The notes under the pieces were generated by a model, which had not been told where the DNA came from, did not search any database, and saw nothing but the letters and a program-made list of their open reading frames with translations. Position numbers and translations under genes: made by a program. Positions 51,685 through 60,606 of a stretch of DNA of 64,000 bases are shown here, piece after piece. Origin of the DNA: Limosilactobacillus mucosae DSM 13345 (GTDB lineage Bacteria; Bacillota; Bacilli; Lactobacillales; Lactobacillaceae); NCBI RefSeq assembly GCF_001436025.1, contig NZ_AZEQ01000010.1, positions 1 through 64,000 on the forward strand, read 5' to 3'. Position 1 is the first letter of the stretch. Every line of letters starts with the position of its first letter.

Positions 51685-54141
51685 CTATTCTTCATCTTCA
51701 AATCGTGCTGATTCACGACCGTTTGCGTGACCTCGTTGCGCCATGTTGAAACGACGACTCGTCAGGTAGTTTGAGCTGGATTTTTCCAGCGTCTTGCCAG
51801 CCTGATTTAAGCGTTCACTCATGCTTGGCCGTTCCGGAGCTGTTGGCTGACTGGATACGTTAGGTACACTGCCAGCACCGCTGTTAACAGATGGATTAGG
51901 GTTATCACCAGCCCCACCAATTACTTGGTTGTCGGCGCTAGGTGCCTCACCACTCCCAGCAATGCCAGTATTGCCTGGCTCACTGCTAGTTGTGCTACCA
52001 CCATCAACTTCAGGATTGTTAATCCCGTTGCTACCAGTGTTATTGTCATATGGCGTACCTAAGCCATCACCAGTTGCCGGTTCCGTGCCTGGGTCAGAGA
52101 TCCCGTTGCCAGCTTCAGAATTGTTGTATGGATCACTGGCACTGCCAGCATCATCAAATGGATCTTGAACATCTGGATTATCGCTGATCCCGTGACCGTT
52201 TTCCGCATCGTATGGTGAATCGGAAGCATTGCCAGTTTCAGAAGCGTCATAAGGATTATCAGTGTATGGATTGTCAGCGCCCTGATCGAACTGATCTTGT
52301 GCGCCTGGATCCGTTTCAATCCCGTGACCAGACTCAGCATTTGGATCACCAACGACACTGCCGTTTTCACCTGGCTGACCATCTGCACCAGCACCACCGC
52401 CAATGCCATGGCCTTCGTCACCGATCCCAGTAGCGGTATCGCCAGGCTGATCGTTTTGCTGATTGTTCTGCTGGTTGTTGTCAACCTGCGCATTGTTCTC
52501 GTTGGTATCACCAGCGTTGTTGGTGTCTTGCGAGTTGTTATTGATCCCGGTACTGGATCCATTAGCCTCAGAATTGTGACTGGAGTTGTCACTGTTAATC
52601 CCAGTGCCGGAGCCACCGCCACCATCAGCATTGATCCCATGACCTTCGCCTGGACCGCCAATTGCGGTACCACGGCTGGAGTTGTTGGAATTGGAGCTAG
52701 AAGAGTTCTTGCTCCCAAAAATCCCGTTGCTCTTGCTGTTACCCCAGTTAGAGACTTTGGACAGACCGCCACCAACGGCCCGAGTACCCATACCGGCCAT
52801 CATACCACCCATGGCACCAGCTGCCATCGCGTGGCCACCTTCATCAGCAAAGCCTTGTGAAACCCCGGTAACCCGTTCAAAGTAACCGATCCCGGCCATC
52901 ATGGCATAGCCAGCCCCGGCATAGATCACGATAATGGCCAACGCGTGCGTCGTCCAATTCATCTTTGGCAGTTTATCCGGTGCCGTGGCAATAAAGATAA
53001 AGAACATCTTGATCATCAAGACGATCAGCACCATCGACAGGTACAGCCCGATAATTGAGTTAACCAAGTCGCGGAGTTTCTTTGGATCACGAACCGATTG
53101 GAATGCTAGAATCGGTGCAACCAGATTCATTGCCGTCAGTTCGAAAATATCCTTAACTACTCGGATTGAGGCGATCAGGAGAATGACCCCCAAAATGATC
53201 GACTGACCCAACAGGCCGATCCAGTCCACATCATACCGCGCGTAGACATCATCGTTGTTGGAGCCAGCGCCAACGCCCGTTGCGTTCTTGACGATAATAT
53301 AGCCACCATCGTCTTGACCGGACTCGTCCATCAAGTGATACTTCAACGGTGCCGTATAGTCCTTGAATTTATCCTTATCCAGCCCCAGATCCTTGAGCGT
53401 AGTTGAGTCCAGGTACTCGCCCAGATCCAAGTTGTCAACATCGTTATCAGTGTTAATCCGGTTAAGCTTTGCGGACTCAGCCCGATCTGGATTGACGTTC
53501 CACTTCTTTCTGACGACCGTACTCAGATCGATAATGTTGTTTTTAAGCGGCTGAATGGCTAGATCATCACTCATTCCTACGCCGCTAGCTGAGTTTAAAT
53601 CATCACGCGCCGTTTCGGCAACATTGCCGATCCCAGGCATACCGCTACCGACTGAGCCGACTTTTTGCATCATCAGTGGTAAAACCGTCAGCGTCAACGC
53701 CACCATCACAACGTTTGGCAAGATCTTACCCCACCGAACGGAATGGCCGATTGATTGTAGGACGATCACGATTAGTGCGGCCCCCAGCAGTGCCCAGCCA
53801 ATCGTATACATCGTCAGATATAACGGGTGCAACGGTGAACCCTTCGCAGCCAGGCTCCCGTCCCAACCCAGCAGGTTGAACATGGCATTGAAGATCGATT
53901 CAAAACCCTTGTTAAAGTCATAGATCCAGTGTACCGGCACGTTCTGAAACCAACCGGCCATCTTGCGAAACATACCCCAAGACAAATGCAGATGCGATCC
54001 CCATGCTTGGTAGAATTCCACAATCTTATCGCTTTTAGTGAAGGGACTATCCGTAACGGCCTTGTTCAAGGCGTCTTCAGTTGGTGCGCTTACGGCCATC
54101 ACCGCTAGGCGCGTTACCAGCCCCTGCAACATTGTCAGCAT
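51685..54141 (-). CDS. VirB6/TrbL-like polytopic T4SS protein with low-complexity tail
   Basis: 818 residues from ATG 54141 (GGGGAG upstream; overlaps VirD4 stop as TGATG). Several TM segments between about 110 and 440 mark the VirB6-like channel component. From about 480 to 750 it is Asn/Gly/Asp/Ser-rich with recurring GHGI or NGI words. The end is basic. Confidence 0.75.
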   Translation of the reverse strand: MLTMLQGLVTRLAVMAVSAPTEDALNKAVTDSPFTKSDKIVEFYQAWGSHLHLSWGMFRKMAGWFQNVPVHWIYDFNKGFESIFNAMFNLLGWDGSLAAKGSPLHPLYLTMYTIGWALLGAALIVIVLQSIGHSVRWGKILPNVVMVALTLTVLPLMMQKVGSVGSGMPGIGNVAETARDDLNSASGVGMSDDLAIQPLKNNIIDLSTVVRKKWNVNPDRAESAKLNRINTDNDVDNLDLGEYLDSTTLKDLGLDKDKFKDYTAPLKYHLMDESGQDDGGYIIVKNATGVGAGSNNDDVYARYDVDWIGLLGQSIILGVILLIASIRVVKDIFELTAMNLVAPILAFQSVRDPKKLRDLVNSIIGLYLSMVLIVLMIKMFFIFIATAPDKLPKMNWTTHALAIIVIYAGAGYAMMAGIGYFERVTGVSQGFADEGGHAMAAGAMGGMMAGMGTRAVGGGLSKVSNWGNSKSNGIFGSKNSSSSNSNNSSRGTAIGGPGEGHGINADGGGGSGTGINSDNSSHNSEANGSSTGINNNSQDTNNAGDTNENNAQVDNNQQNNQQNDQPGDTATGIGDEGHGIGGGAGADGQPGENGSVVGDPNAESGHGIETDPGAQDQFDQGADNPYTDNPYDASETGNASDSPYDAENGHGISDNPDVQDPFDDAGSASDPYNNSEAGNGISDPGTEPATGDGLGTPYDNNTGSNGINNPEVDGGSTTSSEPGNTGIAGSGEAPSADNQVIGGAGDNPNPSVNSGAGSVPNVSSQPTAPERPSMSERLNQAGKTLEKSSSNYLTSRRFNMAQRGHANGRESARFEDEE

Positions 54142-57100
54142 CAATTGCTCCCCCCTTGTTTCAAATTAATCAAATTGCTCTTGAGTTGCTCAAACGCCTG
54201 CTCATTGCCGCTAAAGCGGTCCTTCAGCGTCTCCCAGCTATTGTTATCCGGCCGTGACCAGTAGGTGTTGGTGTCCTTAAAAAAGCTCATGCGCAACTCG
54301 GCAGGCTGGACTTGCGTCATTGCCTGATAGATCAATCGAAAAGCTCCATTGGTAATCTTTTCGTTTTTCAGCTCCGCATCGGTAAAAATCTGATCATCAG
54401 CTTGCTTTTCAGTTGAGTCATTCAGCATTGAATTGGTCCCAAAGACATCATTCTCTTGGAAAAACTCCTGCATGAATGGCTCATCAGCCAGGTGTGGCTT
54501 TTCGCCATGACTGGCCGTTGGGGCCTCATCACCAAATGGATCAGCCTGCTTCTCTTGACCATCGTCCATCAGCTCCAACAGCTGGTTGTACGCATTGTCA
54601 TAGTTGATCCGCAAAGCCTTCAAATCCAGTGCACGGTGTGGCGACTTGATCCCGATATTGGAAAGCGTCATTTGATCGTTGAATTCACGTTGCAAGAACG
54701 TATTTCTAAACGGCATCTCCGTTTGGCCATGGTCAAAAATCGGCATGGCTGAAACGGGCCGTCCTTTTTGATCCATACGGTAAACCGACCGTAAGACGAC
54801 CATTTCGCCACCCATCAGCTTCATCAAGTCGTTCATCGACAAGATATCCTGACTGATCAGCTGGTTTGAAATACTGGTCCCGTGTACATCGCCCATCTTG
54901 CCGGAGCTGGTCTGAACGTTGACCGTCCGTTTCCCAATCTTGGCCGAGATCGTTTCGGCCGTCTTCTTGGATTCAGTTAAGATATATAGCAGGTTCGCAC
55001 AGTTGGACTCGATCGTTTCGGCCTGCTGTTGCGAGTAGTTGATCTGAAGTTGTTCCAGGTTTTGCACGACAATATCAAACAGCAGATTTTGCCCCAAACC
55101 GATTGAGACCTTAGTATCCATATGCGAAATTGGCGGCAGGTTACCAAACTCATCCAAGATAAAGTGCACGCGCGTAAAGGATTTACGCCCGTTGGCCAAA
55201 GCCGTTGAATAGATCGTGTTGAAGATCTGGTCAACCGCAAAGGCTGGTAACTGGTTGTAGGAAGGATTGTTTGGTGGTGTAACCAGGAACAATGCAACCG
55301 GCGACTCCGAGTAGTCTATCTTCATTTCCTTGACGTCCTCGCCCAGCTTGTTTTCCTTAACCGTCAGCTTGACGTCTTTTAAAAGGGGCTGATTAGTATA
55401 TGGATCACGCTTGAAGGAATGCGAAGTAAAGCCGTTGCGCTGATAAAGCTTCTGCCCGGTAACGATCAAGTTAGCGTCCCGGTACTTCGGCTCATTCTTG
55501 CGGTAGTCAAAGCTGATGCTGATCGTAAACTGATCCGGCAGTTTAGCCTTGATGGCATAGTTGATGAATCCTACCTTATCAACAATCTGCGTCCGTTTCT
55601 CAATCTTCTTGCCACTGGCATCATCGATCTCAATTACGGCCGTCTTAAACTTAAAGCGTTCCGGCACCTTGAATTTCATTGTTCGTGGGAAGCCGATGCT
55701 CTCGAAGTTGACCGAATTCTTTGAGGTCAGCTTAGCAATGTTGGATTGCTGATAGATCTTGATCCCCTCCATTGCTGACGAGTAGATGTTCCCGGACGTC
55801 TCGTCACCGGCAAACTTGGACTGAGCAAACGAGTCCAGCGCCATCTGCCGAAACTGGCTGTAGTGCTTATCGTTCAGCTTTTGGAGCTGAGCAAAGTAGA
55901 CCAGCAGTTTGTTCTTTTGCCCGGCAGGAGTCATATCGCTTGGCATCTTGACGTTTTCGTCTTTCATCTCATCAGCGCTGGGAATGATATCACCATCAGC
56001 GTTGACGTTGACCTGCTTGGATCCAAGCTCAGTCATCATATGCAACACGTTGTCCATCGTTACCTCGTCCCAGCGATCGTTGCGCTTAGCGTAGTCAACC
56101 ACGGCCAGAATCAAGGCGTTTAACAGGTTGATTGACGAGTTCTGCCAGAACTTATCCTTAGCGTTTGGATCAACGTAGATACTTGACGACAAGGTATTGA
56201 CGGCTTGTTGCGTCTCATCGTAGTAGCCTTCTTGGGCAAACGAGATAATCTTTTGCAGCGGATTATAGCTCATGGAAAAGTCGGTATTCTGCAGGTTTAA
56301 GACTTGCACGTTGTAACCGCGTTTCCTGAGTGTTTCGTAGCTCATTTGGTACAGCTCACCTTTAGGGTCATTGACGACCATTGAGCATTTTTCGGATCCA
56401 CGCGACAAGATATCAACGAATGGCATAACCAGCGTTTCACCCTTACCTGACCGGGTAATCCCGACAATCATTGAGTTGACGGTGGTCTGATCGATTGAAT
56501 AGAAGCCCTTGGCCGCTTCAGAAAACGGCAGGTTCTTCATACCAGGAAGCTTGGTAGCCAGTTGCGTTACTTCAGGCACCAAGTAGTAGTGCATCCAGTC
56601 AATTGGATGGTGCTTAAAGAATACGGGTGCCGTTGCCTTGATATGCGAGACCGGCACCCCACCAATCCCTTCATATTCAAAGCCGCGATCCGGAATCTGC
56701 GGATATTGCACCAGGACCTCATCTTCGGTCGTGAGTCGATCGTTACCATACTGATTGCGATGATTAGGCCGCCATTTCAGCCAGGTTTTGAGTACCAATG
56801 GCAGCATGACCCCGGCGGCAATCAGCTCAATAATCCAATAGATCTTTGGATATAAGTGCATGATCTGATAATTGCCGAAATTGCTAAAGGCCCAGCCATT
56901 ATGCAGAGTCGTAAAGATCTGAGAATTAACGGTGCCGTCCATAAACTGATAGCTTTCCGGCGAATGGAACCAGTCCTGTGTGGCCTTAACCCCGGACGTC
57001 AGCCAGCAGTTCAGCCAGCTGACGAATAACGCCCATGCGATCCATAACAGAGTCAAAAACCAAGGACGGCCGAGCAGACCGCCCTGCTTACCGTCCTTAC

Positions 57101-57143
57101 GGTGCCTTTCCTTATCGTAGTTAATGGCCAAAAACACCACCAT
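54141..57143 (-). CDS. VirD4-type coupling protein
   Basis: 1000 residues: two N-terminal TM segments (about 27-47, 100-119), Walker A GITRSGKGETLVMP (228-241), and Walker B VHFILDEFGNLPPI near 655-668. Recruits relaxase-DNA and other substrates to the channel. An acidic C-terminal region carries EKPHLADEPFMQEFF, a motif also seen in the acidic protein at the right edge. The exact start is uncertain (ATG 57143 or a following GTG). Confidence 0.9.
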   Translation of the reverse strand: MVVFLAINYDKERHRKDGKQGGLLGRPWFLTLLWIAWALFVSWLNCWLTSGVKATQDWFHSPESYQFMDGTVNSQIFTTLHNGWAFSNFGNYQIMHLYPKIYWIIELIAAGVMLPLVLKTWLKWRPNHRNQYGNDRLTTEDEVLVQYPQIPDRGFEYEGIGGVPVSHIKATAPVFFKHHPIDWMHYYLVPEVTQLATKLPGMKNLPFSEAAKGFYSIDQTTVNSMIVGITRSGKGETLVMPFVDILSRGSEKCSMVVNDPKGELYQMSYETLRKRGYNVQVLNLQNTDFSMSYNPLQKIISFAQEGYYDETQQAVNTLSSSIYVDPNAKDKFWQNSSINLLNALILAVVDYAKRNDRWDEVTMDNVLHMMTELGSKQVNVNADGDIIPSADEMKDENVKMPSDMTPAGQKNKLLVYFAQLQKLNDKHYSQFRQMALDSFAQSKFAGDETSGNIYSSAMEGIKIYQQSNIAKLTSKNSVNFESIGFPRTMKFKVPERFKFKTAVIEIDDASGKKIEKRTQIVDKVGFINYAIKAKLPDQFTISISFDYRKNEPKYRDANLIVTGQKLYQRNGFTSHSFKRDPYTNQPLLKDVKLTVKENKLGEDVKEMKIDYSESPVALFLVTPPNNPSYNQLPAFAVDQIFNTIYSTALANGRKSFTRVHFILDEFGNLPPISHMDTKVSIGLGQNLLFDIVVQNLEQLQINYSQQQAETIESNCANLLYILTESKKTAETISAKIGKRTVNVQTSSGKMGDVHGTSISNQLISQDILSMNDLMKLMGGEMVVLRSVYRMDQKGRPVSAMPIFDHGQTEMPFRNTFLQREFNDQMTLSNIGIKSPHRALDLKALRINYDNAYNQLLELMDDGQEKQADPFGDEAPTASHGEKPHLADEPFMQEFFQENDVFGTNSMLNDSTEKQADDQIFTDAELKNEKITNGAFRLIYQAMTQVQPAELRMSFFKDTNTYWSRPDNNSWETLKDRFSGNEQAFEQLKSNLINLKQGGSN

Positions 57144-57164
57144 CCTTTCTTAAATACAAGTGCA

Positions 57165-57201
57165 AGCTTACCGATAAATACGATTCAAACAAGTTTCGCC
57201 A
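57165..57201 (-). promoter_or_regulatory. Shared transfer-regulon promoter (VirD4 unit)
   Basis: TGGC at 57198-57201, 27 nt, TAAGCT at 57165-57170. Confidence 0.6.
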
Positions 57202-57214
57202 TTTTCTCCGTATC

Positions 57215-57252
57215 TAAAAAAGCGGCCATCGCCTAATTGACGATCGTCGCTT
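57215..57252 (-). terminator. Terminator after the 817-aa gene
   Basis: AAGCGACGATCGTC...GCGATGGCCGCTT stem followed by TTTT on the minus strand. Confidence 0.75.
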
Positions 57253-57260
57253 ATTTTGAA

Positions 57261-59714
57261 TTACTTGTTGGTGTCGCTAACCTTGGTTGCCAGGCTGGAA
57301 TCACCGGCTTGATTCAGCAGTGATACGGCTTGGCTGGCACGGTAACGATCATTCATACCTAAATCGTTGCCCATGGCCTTAACGGCTTCGTCAGCGGCCT
57401 TAGCATCATTGTTGATGATGGCCTTGTCCAAAGCGTAGTACTTTTCACTCTTGTACTTGTCCAGTTCCGTACCATTGCTGGAATGCAGAGCATTCAGCGC
57501 CGCTTGGTTCTCATCAGTGCTGGAACCGTTCTTGTAGGATTCTTGGACCACATTGCCACTGGATTGTTTTGCCTTGGCAATCTTTTTGTTCATCGTTTGC
57601 GTCATCTGACTGAGCTGAGCTTCATTCTGCTTGTGCTGGTGGTACGTGTAGTAGCCAAAACCACAGATGATCAGCAACAGCAAGACCATAAACAGTGCTA
57701 CCAGGCGCCGAACGCCGTGGAGCATACCGTTCATCTGCTTGCTATAGTTTTCGCCGTGCCCTTGATCGTCTTTCTTTTCGCTGACGGCCGTTGATTCAAC
57801 CGTCGCTACTTGCTGACGTGGTGGTTGTGGTTGCATTTCCGCAGCCAGCTTGAGCTTAATGTAATTACTCAACGTCGTATTCAGATCATCACTATTTTGC
57901 TTTTCAGCATCGTGCGTCCGGGTACTCAGTTCTTTAGTAACGGCCAGCTTCTCATTCAACAGCGTTTCGTTCTTGGACTCCAGCTGTTTCTTATCATTTC
58001 TAAGAGCCGTGTTCTCGGTTTCTGCTGAGTCACGTAAAGCCTCAGTCCGCGCTAACTGTTCTTTCAAAGCGCTGATCGTCTTGTTGGCTTCACGTAGCTC
58101 TTCAAATGGTGCTTGAATCCGTTGCTTTTCAGTCTCTGAGCGGTTCTCCGAGATCGTGATCTGTTTAGCGTTCAGATGCTCATTGGTAACCTGAGTCTGG
58201 TAGACATCCAGTTCTTTGGTTTCGTCAGCCAGCATATTCTGCAAAAGTTCCAAGGCATTGACCCGTAATTGGGCCGCATCTTCACGCGCCTTGAGTTCGT
58301 AGTGACGCTGTTTTTCTTGCCGAATCTTGGCTTCGTTTTCATGGTTGCGCCGTTCAATCTTGGCCCATTCATTGGCAAATTGCTTGTCAGCCAGTTGCTG
58401 ATAATGCTTGGTCAGACGTGTTTGCGCCTGTTCCTTATTGGTCTTGGCATCACTTTCAAGCTGGTTCTTGAGCTGTTCAAAAGCCAGTTGAGCTTCTCTG
58501 AGATCCTTATCATGCTGTTGATCGATCTTTTTAAATTCAGCTTGCAGATCACGTTGCTTAGCTGCCATCAATTGGGTATTGATCCGGCTATGCAGGTCCT
58601 GTTTGTCGTTTTGGTGATCCTTGCGGTACTTCAAAACGGCTTTTTCAACCGCCTTCTTGTAGGTTTCGCGTAAGTCCATGATGGCTTTCTCGTTTTTATC
58701 ATTCAGTTTTTCCGCGCTGTTTTGCAGGATCTTATTGTAGGTCTTGCGTCGCTGATTAACCTGATATTCAACGTAGCCATGCTGGCCAGGATCAACCGGA
58801 TCCAGTTCGGCCACTTCAAACTGCGGTGCGGTAACGTGCCCTTTTTCACGCGCAATGGCCTGTTCATCGTCAACCGTATCATTGATTGAGCGGACGGCAG
58901 ACCGTGTTTCATGCACTTCAGGCGCTGGCTTGACTGATTGTTTTGCCACTTGCACTTGTGGTTGTGCTACCGGTGCTGATGGTTCTGGCGTTGTTGGTGT
59001 CATCGCTACTGATTCTGCCACGCTGTTGGCAGCCGAAGCATCGACGCTGTTACTCGTACTAAACGTATGCGAGTCAGGATTGTACGTTGTGACATTGGTT
59101 TCTGGTTCGCTTTCAGTAACCGAGTATGCCGGTACGTCCAGCGTTACTGCGCCTTTATCGACTTCAGACTCTTTTGGCAGGCGAGCAATCTCATTTTCAT
59201 CAACATTAACCGATTCCAGGTAGGCCTGCTTCAAATCCTGGCAGATCTCAATCTTTTCATCGTAGGAAACGTCACTGTTTTCCGGTAGATTGAAGATCGT
59301 TTCAAAGATCACCTTGGTCAGGTTCTGATAATCATAATCCAGTTTAAAGCCGGGCAGAGTAATGTATTCATGCGGATTACCGCCTTCAGAGTTTGGCTTA
59401 CCCATTTTGGCCTTTTGATTCTTATCAAACAGCCAGATGGCCAGATAGCTAAATTCAATCGGTTCTGCGGTTTCAGCAACGACGTTCCGCAACCGATCAA
59501 ACAGATCCTCAGTCGTCTTAAACGTCATGAATGGCAAGGTTGCACTCACTTCTGGCAGACCATTGTCGCGCTCAAACTCCGAGGCGCTCTCAATCGCTTC
59601 GGCAACTTGCGGATTATTTTCCGGCTTGAATGCATCGGCAAACTCTAAGCGAATGGTGTATTTGTCATCAAGCATCACGCTTTTCGTTTTGTTCTTTTTC
59701 TTGAAAAGTCCCAT
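57261..59714 (-). CDS. Large coiled-coil, single-TM T4SS-linked protein
   Basis: 817 residues. A globular N-terminal domain (about 15-190) is followed by a Thr/Ser/Pro-rich linker to about 290 and a coiled coil of about 300 residues. One TM near 665-685 (LFMVLLLLIICGFGYYTY) follows, then a short external C-terminal domain ending in a helical-repeat-like part. No family recognised. Its place between the pilin candidate and VirD4 suggests a cytoplasmic scaffold or substrate hub of the channel. Confidence 0.6.
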   Translation of the reverse strand: MGLFKKKNKTKSVMLDDKYTIRLEFADAFKPENNPQVAEAIESASEFERDNGLPEVSATLPFMTFKTTEDLFDRLRNVVAETAEPIEFSYLAIWLFDKNQKAKMGKPNSEGGNPHEYITLPGFKLDYDYQNLTKVIFETIFNLPENSDVSYDEKIEICQDLKQAYLESVNVDENEIARLPKESEVDKGAVTLDVPAYSVTESEPETNVTTYNPDSHTFSTSNSVDASAANSVAESVAMTPTTPEPSAPVAQPQVQVAKQSVKPAPEVHETRSAVRSINDTVDDEQAIAREKGHVTAPQFEVAELDPVDPGQHGYVEYQVNQRRKTYNKILQNSAEKLNDKNEKAIMDLRETYKKAVEKAVLKYRKDHQNDKQDLHSRINTQLMAAKQRDLQAEFKKIDQQHDKDLREAQLAFEQLKNQLESDAKTNKEQAQTRLTKHYQQLADKQFANEWAKIERRNHENEAKIRQEKQRHYELKAREDAAQLRVNALELLQNMLADETKELDVYQTQVTNEHLNAKQITISENRSETEKQRIQAPFEELREANKTISALKEQLARTEALRDSAETENTALRNDKKQLESKNETLLNEKLAVTKELSTRTHDAEKQNSDDLNTTLSNYIKLKLAAEMQPQPPRQQVATVESTAVSEKKDDQGHGENYSKQMNGMLHGVRRLVALFMVLLLLIICGFGYYTYHQHKQNEAQLSQMTQTMNKKIAKAKQSSGNVVQESYKNGSSTDENQAALNALHSSNGTELDKYKSEKYYALDKAIINNDAKAADEAVKAMGNDLGMNDRYRASQAVSLLNQAGDSSLATKVSDTNK

Positions 59715-59750
59715 TTCACACTGCTCCTTCTAATTATTGAATATAGGGAT

Positions 59751-59787
59751 ATCCTAATCAGTTTTTAAAACTAGACAAGTTTCGCCA
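59751..59787 (-). promoter_or_regulatory. Shared transfer-regulon promoter (817-aa gene)
   Basis: TGGC at 59784-59787, 27 nt, TAGGAT at 59751-59756. Confidence 0.6.
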
Positions 59788-59793
59788 CATTAA

Positions 59794-59830
59794 AAAAAGC
59801 CAACTTCGTCCCAAACGTGAGACGAAGTTG
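59794..59830 (-). terminator. ACTTCGT/ACGAAGT inverted repeat copy 6, acting as a terminator
   Basis: CAACTTCGT...ACGAAGTTG hairpin followed by GCTTTTTTT on the minus strand. Confidence 0.7.
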
Positions 59831-59874
59831 ACCGGAGTGTGTGAATTTATTGATGAAGAAAAAGTTTTTCCAGA

Positions 59875-60195
59875 TTAGGACTCTGGGAAGTTTTGCGTTG
59901 CGTAGCCTTCAAGCCAGCTCAGCAGGAACCAAGCGGCCACACAGACCACGATACCGATCGCAGCGTGTGTCCAGCGCTTCTTGGCGTTTCGAGCGGCTTC
60001 TTCACCACCGATACCAAACAGACCGGCACCCCACATGATTGAGGCACCCATACCAACCAGGGCCGCAATCTTCAGGTTGTTGGCGATTGCTTTGATGGTA
60101 TTGGCCGTGTTCTGACCAACGTCAGCGTTAAAGTACAGCGTGCTGACCACGTGCGTTTGATAGTTTGCCCATAGATTCAGTAACCAGGTAGACAT
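59875..60195 (-). CDS. VirB2-like pilin/channel subunit candidate
   Basis: 106 residues with two TM helices (about 41-62 and 78-94) separated by a short basic loop (EEAARNAKKRW), the VirB2/TrbC layout. GGGGGA upstream. Has its own regulon promoter. Confidence 0.6.
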   Translation of the reverse strand: MSTWLLNLWANYQTHVVSTLYFNADVGQNTANTIKAIANNLKIAALVGMGASIMWGAGLFGIGGEEAARNAKKRWTHAAIGIVVCVAAWFLLSWLEGYATQNFPES

Positions 60196-60245
60196 TGTAT
60201 TTCCCCCTTCTCAAAAATTTCGCTTCTGCAAGCGATCTTTTAGAT

Positions 60246-60282
60246 ATCATAAACAGATTTTGCTTTTTTCAAAGTTTCGCCA
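60246..60282 (-). promoter_or_regulatory. Shared transfer-regulon promoter (VirB2-like gene)
   Basis: TGGC at 60279-60282, 27 nt, TATGAT at 60246-60251. Confidence 0.6.
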
Positions 60283-60606
60283 CTAATAATTTTGACCGGC
60301 TTCGGAGTTTGTTGGATCCGCCTGCGAATTTTCAGCGGTTTGAACTGACTCAGCAGGTTCAGCCTCGTTTTTGACAAAGCTTTTCGGTGGTAACACAACC
60401 GCCAGCTTTTCCAGCCATTGGTCAATCAATTCTTGTGACTCCAAGTGATAATCCTTCATGATCTTGTCGCCCAGATGCTGCGCAACCTTCGCCTCTTCTT
60501 CTTGTCTGACCTTATTCAATTTTGACTGCGCGGCCTTAAATTTAGCCAGCGCTTGGTCATACTGCTTTTGTGCCGTAGCGGTTTTCTTGGAAGCAAATTT
60601 AACCAA
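60283..60606 (-). CDS. Small helical protein, unknown
   Basis: 107 residues from TTG 60606 (GAGGGG upstream, overlapping the Clp gene end). A basic helical N-terminus (KYDQALAKFKAAQSKL type) and an acidic, disordered C-terminus. No family recognised. Confidence 0.5.
   Translation of the reverse strand: MVKFASKKTATAQKQYDQALAKFKAAQSKLNKVRQEEEAKVAQHLGDKIMKDYHLESQELIDQWLEKLAVVLPPKSFVKNEAEPAESVQTAENSQADPTNSEAGQNY

Noticed and set aside
52059-52860. Long frames opposite and within the VirB6-like tail
   Set aside because: Shadow frames caused by low-complexity Asn/Gly coding; no ribosome sites.
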